This document shows, piece by piece, positions 4,583 to 6,801 of a stretch of 6,801 nt of DNA. Each line of letters starts with the position of its first letter. Position 1 is the stretch's first letter. A model generated the notes under the pieces. The model did no database searches, had not been told where the DNA came from, and worked only from the letters and a program-made list of their open reading frames with translations. The translations under genes were made by a program, and so were the position numbers. The stretch is from Ruminiclostridium sp. Lineage in GTDB: Bacteria; Bacillota_A; Clostridia; Oscillospirales; Ruminococcaceae. The stretch is from the NCBI GenBank assembly GCA_017550775.1, contig JAFZOA010000352.1, forward strand, positions 1 to 6,801. Direction: 5' to 3'.

Positions 4583-4740
4583 AAATCGTAACCGAAAAAT
4601 CCGCGCCTACGACGGACAAGCAGTTCCGGGAACGGGAGCTGCCAAAGCAAAAAGAACACAAGGCGGAGAATACCGACGAGCATAAGGTATCTTTCCGAGA
4701 TGTGTTCCGGGAAATACAACGAAAGGAGCAAAAGAATTGA
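4579..4740 (+). CDS. Small highly charged protein, TTG start
   Basis: A 53-residue frame rich in Lys, Glu, Arg and Gln (LPKQKEHKAENTDEHK, ending FRDVFREIQRKEQKN), predicted helical at its C-terminus and without any domain I recognise. The start is inferred: TTG at 4579 overlaps the excisionase stop as TTGA, and its own stop overlaps the TTG start of the DUF932 gene in the same manner. The ribosome site is weak (AAAGG and GCGGG 12-20 bases upstream), so translation may be coupled to the gene before it. The frame is also open further upstream inside the excisionase gene, to an ATG at 4513, but that would overlap it by 70 bases. Filling the gap between two real genes supports it being coding. 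Confidence 0.55.
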   Translation: MKIVTEKSAPTTDKQFRERELPKQKEHKAENTDEHKVSFRDVFREIQRKEQKN

Positions 4741-5822
4741 AAGAAGGAAGAACATTACAGCAGTTGGCTGTTGAGATCAAGCGACAGCAGGCGGTGGCAA
4801 AGGACTTTCTCGCAGACACGGGCGCTCTGACTATGGAGACCGACAGCAGCACCACAAGGCTAACAATCGGGAACGGCGGTGACTTCGGAATAACCGACAT
4901 AGCGCACGGTCAGATCGGAGAGTATTTGCAGATACCGGGCAAGTATTACGAGAAAATGAGGTCGGAAAGTCCGAAGCTGCTTGCGACAAATGTAAATCAC
5001 TGGCTGCATCAGGTACCGCAGACCGAAGCTCCCGTACAGAAAATGGTGCGTACCCTCGACGGGAATGTGAGAGCGTTCCTCTCGAACAGATATCGCAGGA
5101 TAGATAATGTGCAGGTCGCAGAAACCGTCCTGCCGATAATCAGCACAATGCAGGGGGCGGAAGTCAAGAGCTGCGAACTGACGGAACGCAAGATGTATCT
5201 GAAAGTTGTCAATCCTCGTCTCACAACGGAGATACGCAAGGGAGACGTGGTGCAGGCAGGCATCGTTATCAGCAACAGTGAGGTCGGTATGGGGTCGGTG
5301 AGCGTTTCGCCGCTTATATACCGTATGGTCTGCTCCAATGGAATGATCGCGCAGGACGGCAATGTGCGCAAGTACCACATAGGGCGCGTGAATGAGGCTG
5401 ATTACGATATGGGAATATTCCGTGACGATACCATAGCCGCAGACGACGCAGCATTTATGATGAAAGTCCGCGACGCGGTATATGCGGCTGTCGAGCAGGC
5501 GATATTTGAGCAGATAGTCAGCAAAATGCGCGAAGCTACCGAAGCGAAGATTGACAACGGCGCAATGGTGCCGAAAGTCATAGAGTTAACCTCAAAGGAC
5601 TATTCCATAACACAGTCGGAGAGCGAGGGCGTTCTCGGGCATCTGATTGAGGGCGGCGATCTCACCTTATACGGAGTGTCGAACGCAATCACACGGTACG
5701 CACAAGATGTAAAATCCTATGACCGCAGTACAGAGCTTGAAGCAATCGGATTTAAGGTGCTGACAATGCCGAAGAAACGGTGGTTTCAGAACCTTGCGAT
5801 AGCGAGGAAAGAAAATGTATAG
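4737..5822 (+). CDS. DUF932 family protein (phage/plasmid-like)
   Basis: A 361-residue protein of the DUF932 family, common in phages and plasmids, with no established biochemical role. Diagnostic stretches are MVRTLDGNVRAFLSNRYRRI (103-122), the SCELTERKMYLKVVNPRL segment (145-162), GIVISNSEVGMGSVSVSPLI (175-194) followed by RMVCSNGMI, and ITRYAQDVKSYDRSTELEAI (318-337). There is no signal peptide or membrane segment, so it should be cytoplasmic. The TTG start at 4737 has AAAGGAG 8 bases upstream and overlaps the previous stop as TTGA. The gene ends by overlapping the zinc-ribbon gene by 8 bases. Length agrees with the family, so it appears intact. Its position among early genes near a DUF1351 gene fits a role in phage DNA metabolism, but that is inference. 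Confidence 0.85.
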   Translation: MKEGRTLQQLAVEIKRQQAVAKDFLADTGALTMETDSSTTRLTIGNGGDFGITDIAHGQIGEYLQIPGKYYEKMRSESPKLLATNVNHWLHQVPQTEAPVQKMVRTLDGNVRAFLSNRYRRIDNVQVAETVLPIISTMQGAEVKSCELTERKMYLKVVNPRLTTEIRKGDVVQAGIVISNSEVGMGSVSVSPLIYRMVCSNGMIAQDGNVRKYHIGRVNEADYDMGIFRDDTIAADDAAFMMKVRDAVYAAVEQAIFEQIVSKMREATEAKIDNGAMVPKVIELTSKDYSITQSESEGVLGHLIEGGDLTLYGVSNAITRYAQDVKSYDRSTELEAIGFKVLTMPKKRWFQNLAIARKENV

Positions 5823-6018
5823 GTGCGAAAGATGCGGCCGCGAGTTCGACGAGCCCGGTACATACAAAGATTATCGCGGCGAATACTGGGGCGTACCCTG
5901 TTGGGAAGATATGCCGTGTTGCCCCTATTGCGAAAGCGGAGACTTTGACAATATCGAGAGCGAGGAATACGCTTGGCCGGAAGAAGAGGAGGAAGAATAT
6001 GACGACGATGAAGAATAA
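5815..6018 (+). CDS. Small zinc-ribbon protein with acidic tail
   Basis: A 67-residue protein. The N-terminal part has CERC (4-7), then C29 and CCPYC (35-39), which would make a four-Cys zinc ribbon from C4, C7, C36 and C39. The last 20 residues are almost only Glu, Asp and Tyr (PEEEEEEYDDDEE), a DNA-mimic-like or protein-binding tail. The ATG at 5815 overlaps the end of the DUF932 gene (ATGTATAG) and has AGGAAAG upstream. The size, Cys pattern and acidic tail suggest a regulatory adaptor, but I do not recognise a family. Confidence 0.75.
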   Translation: MYRCERCGREFDEPGTYKDYRGEYWGVPCWEDMPCCPYCESGDFDNIESEEYAWPEEEEEEYDDDEE

Positions 6019-6045
6019 CAGAACGGTGAAAGGGGTGAGAATAAG

Positions 6046-6513
6046 ATGATCTATAAGACCTGTCCCGACTGTGGCGCAAATCTCGACCCAGGCGAAACCT
6101 GTGACTGCACAAAAGAAAAGAAGCTGCCCGCGACCAACGACACAGCTTCAATTCAAACACAAACAGACAACGGTAAAACCGCGTCTGAGTACAGTATAGC
6201 AGATTTTCCCGAAATTGTCAAGTCGTTCGACCTGCGGGATTTGCGCCAGAAGAAAGAGCTGACCGTCAAGGACATTATCGCTGTATTGCAGCCGGAGTTC
6301 CCGGGATTCGACAAAACCGTGAACAGCAAGGCAGAAAATCCGCATAAGTACGGCGTGACGCTCTACTACAAGGCAGTTGACATTGTCCTGCGCAAGTTCG
6401 CGCCGGAAATGCTCACAAAGGAAAAGCGCCGCAGGAACGGCTATCACAAGCTGACCGCAATGCTCTCCTGCCGAGTTGATACCGATACATACATCGGTTC
6501 AAAGCAGCAATAA
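6046..6513 (+). CDS. Cys-rich phage early protein, C-terminus cut by frameshift
   Basis: A 155-residue protein starting with a zinc-binding knuckle, CPDC (6-9) and CDC (19-21). A low-complexity linker (25-45) and a helical domain (about 48-125) follow, ending KEKRRRNGYHKLTAMLSCRV. The start at 6046 has AAAGGGGTG upstream. The frame ends at TAA 6511-6513 right after TDTYIGSKQQ, but the next frame continues the expected helix as RFKAAIKRAGYETVQAALTE to 6599, so the gene seems to have lost one base between 6480 and 6510. The intact product would be about 184 residues and would overlap the next gene by 11 bases, like its neighbours. The family is one of unnamed phage proteins; no function is known to me. 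Confidence 0.75.
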   Translation: MIYKTCPDCGANLDPGETCDCTKEKKLPATNDTASIQTQTDNGKTASEYSIADFPEIVKSFDLRDLRQKKELTVKDIIAVLQPEFPGFDKTVNSKAENPHKYGVTLYYKAVDIVLRKFAPEMLTKEKRRRNGYHKLTAMLSCRVDTDTYIGSKQQ

Positions 6514-6599
6514 AGAGAGCCGGATATGAGACCGTGCAAGCGGCGTTGACGGAAATCACAATCAAGTTTATCGAAACGGAGGAAAACAATGGAAAATGA
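6480..6599 (+). pseudogene. Displaced C-terminal part of the preceding gene
   Basis: This reading frame is one base behind that of the 6046 gene. It is open from just after a TGA at 6477-6479 to the TGA at 6597-6599, and encodes HRFKAAIKRAGYETVQAALT followed by EITIKFIETEENNGK. It has no start codon or ribosome site of its own. The amphipathic helix with the GYETVQAALTEI motif looks like the normal end of this protein type, so it should be joined to 6046-6513 by a one-base indel or, less likely, by ribosomal -1 shifting at TCAAAG. Confidence 0.7.
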
Positions 6600-6801
6600 G
6601 ATCATAGACGCTGTTCCGGTAGAGGAAGGCTCTCTGATCGTAGTTGAGCAGTTGCCTATCATTAAGCAGCAGCTCCAGCAGATCAAGGAGAAGTTCTCGG
6701 AAGAAACGGCAAGAGCCAAAGAAATGGAGTGTACAGAGGACACATTGAAGTCTGTCAGAGCGACCCGTGCGTACATATCCAAGATATTCAAGGCTCTGGA
6801 A
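6589..6801 (+). CDS. DUF1351 family protein, 3' end outside window
   Basis: The first 71 residues of a phage protein. After a short acidic start, SLIVVEQLPIIKQQLQQIKEKF and the MECTEDTLKSVRATRAYISKIFKALE segment match the N-terminus of DUF1351, a coiled-coil family often found upstream of phage recombination and single-strand-binding genes. The ATG at 6589 has GGAGG 6-10 bases upstream. The predicted protein is rich in heptad-like Leu/Ile and charged residues, as expected for a coiled coil. It overlaps the displaced end of the preceding gene by 11 bases. Recombinase or single-strand-binding genes may follow to the right. Confidence 0.8.
   Translation, partial: MENEIIDAVPVEEGSLIVVEQLPIIKQQLQQIKEKFSEETARAKEMECTEDTLKSVRATRAYISKIFKALE

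Noticed and set aside
4356..4755. Alternative frames on both strands over the excisionase and small-protein genes
   Set aside because: They overlap frames with recognisable domains and good starts, and show no motif of their own.
4860..5380. Long minus-strand frames (172 and 123 codons) inside the DUF932 gene
   Set aside because: Antisense shadows with His/Arg/Leu-rich translation and no ribosome site; the plus-strand frame has family motifs throughout.
1..6801. CRISPR array, IS ends or toxin-antitoxin pair
   Set aside because: No regularly spaced long repeats, transposase or recognisable toxin/antitoxin pair is present; the short repeats seen are best explained as integrase or repressor sites.

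Overview
The window looks like the junction between two integrated mobile elements in a low-to-moderate GC Firmicute, probably a Clostridia relative of Ruminococcus. This is inferred from the style of the integrases and phage proteins, the AGGAGG-type ribosome sites and the TTG starts; no host marker gene is present. No virion, packaging or lysis gene lies in the window, so the right-hand element could be a prophage or another integrated element. Its repressor/Cro/Xis/DUF932/DUF1351 order is most like the early region of a temperate phage.

Left part (1-1240): the C-terminal 318 residues of a tyrosine recombinase (+ strand, start outside the window). Four TATGGACA repeats follow, then a hairpin, then the 3' half of a tRNA-Pro(CGG) gene on the minus strand, then a pair of TGACACCC repeats. 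A second, complete tyrosine recombinase (minus strand, 1242-2453) converges on the same tRNA fragment. The simplest reading is two elements inserted one after the other at one tRNA-Pro site: the left one ends at the fragment and the right one starts there.

Lysogeny part (1242-4053): after the integrase comes a 120-bp gap holding a near-consensus plus-strand promoter and a perfect 13-bp hairpin terminator, which together predict a small structured RNA of about 80 nt that I do not recognise. Next are a SWIM zinc-finger/BRCT protein (minus), a 44-residue plus-strand protein resembling the tail of a repressor, and a short XRE repressor (minus) that overlaps it tail to tail. A divergent promoter and operator region follows, with three evenly spaced TTTTTCAA half-sites and several TTGA-TCAA dyads.

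Early part (4053-6801): a rightward gene set starting with a Cro-like DUF739 protein, then an excisionase-like winged-helix protein, a small charged protein, a DUF932 protein, an acidic zinc-ribbon protein, a second Cys-rich protein whose C-terminus is displaced by a frameshift, and the start of a DUF1351 protein that runs off the window. Genes from 4361 on are tightly packed, several overlapping by 4 to 11 bases, so they probably form one operon. A near-copy of the main Cro operator lies inside the 3' end of the cro-like gene, just upstream of the excisionase.
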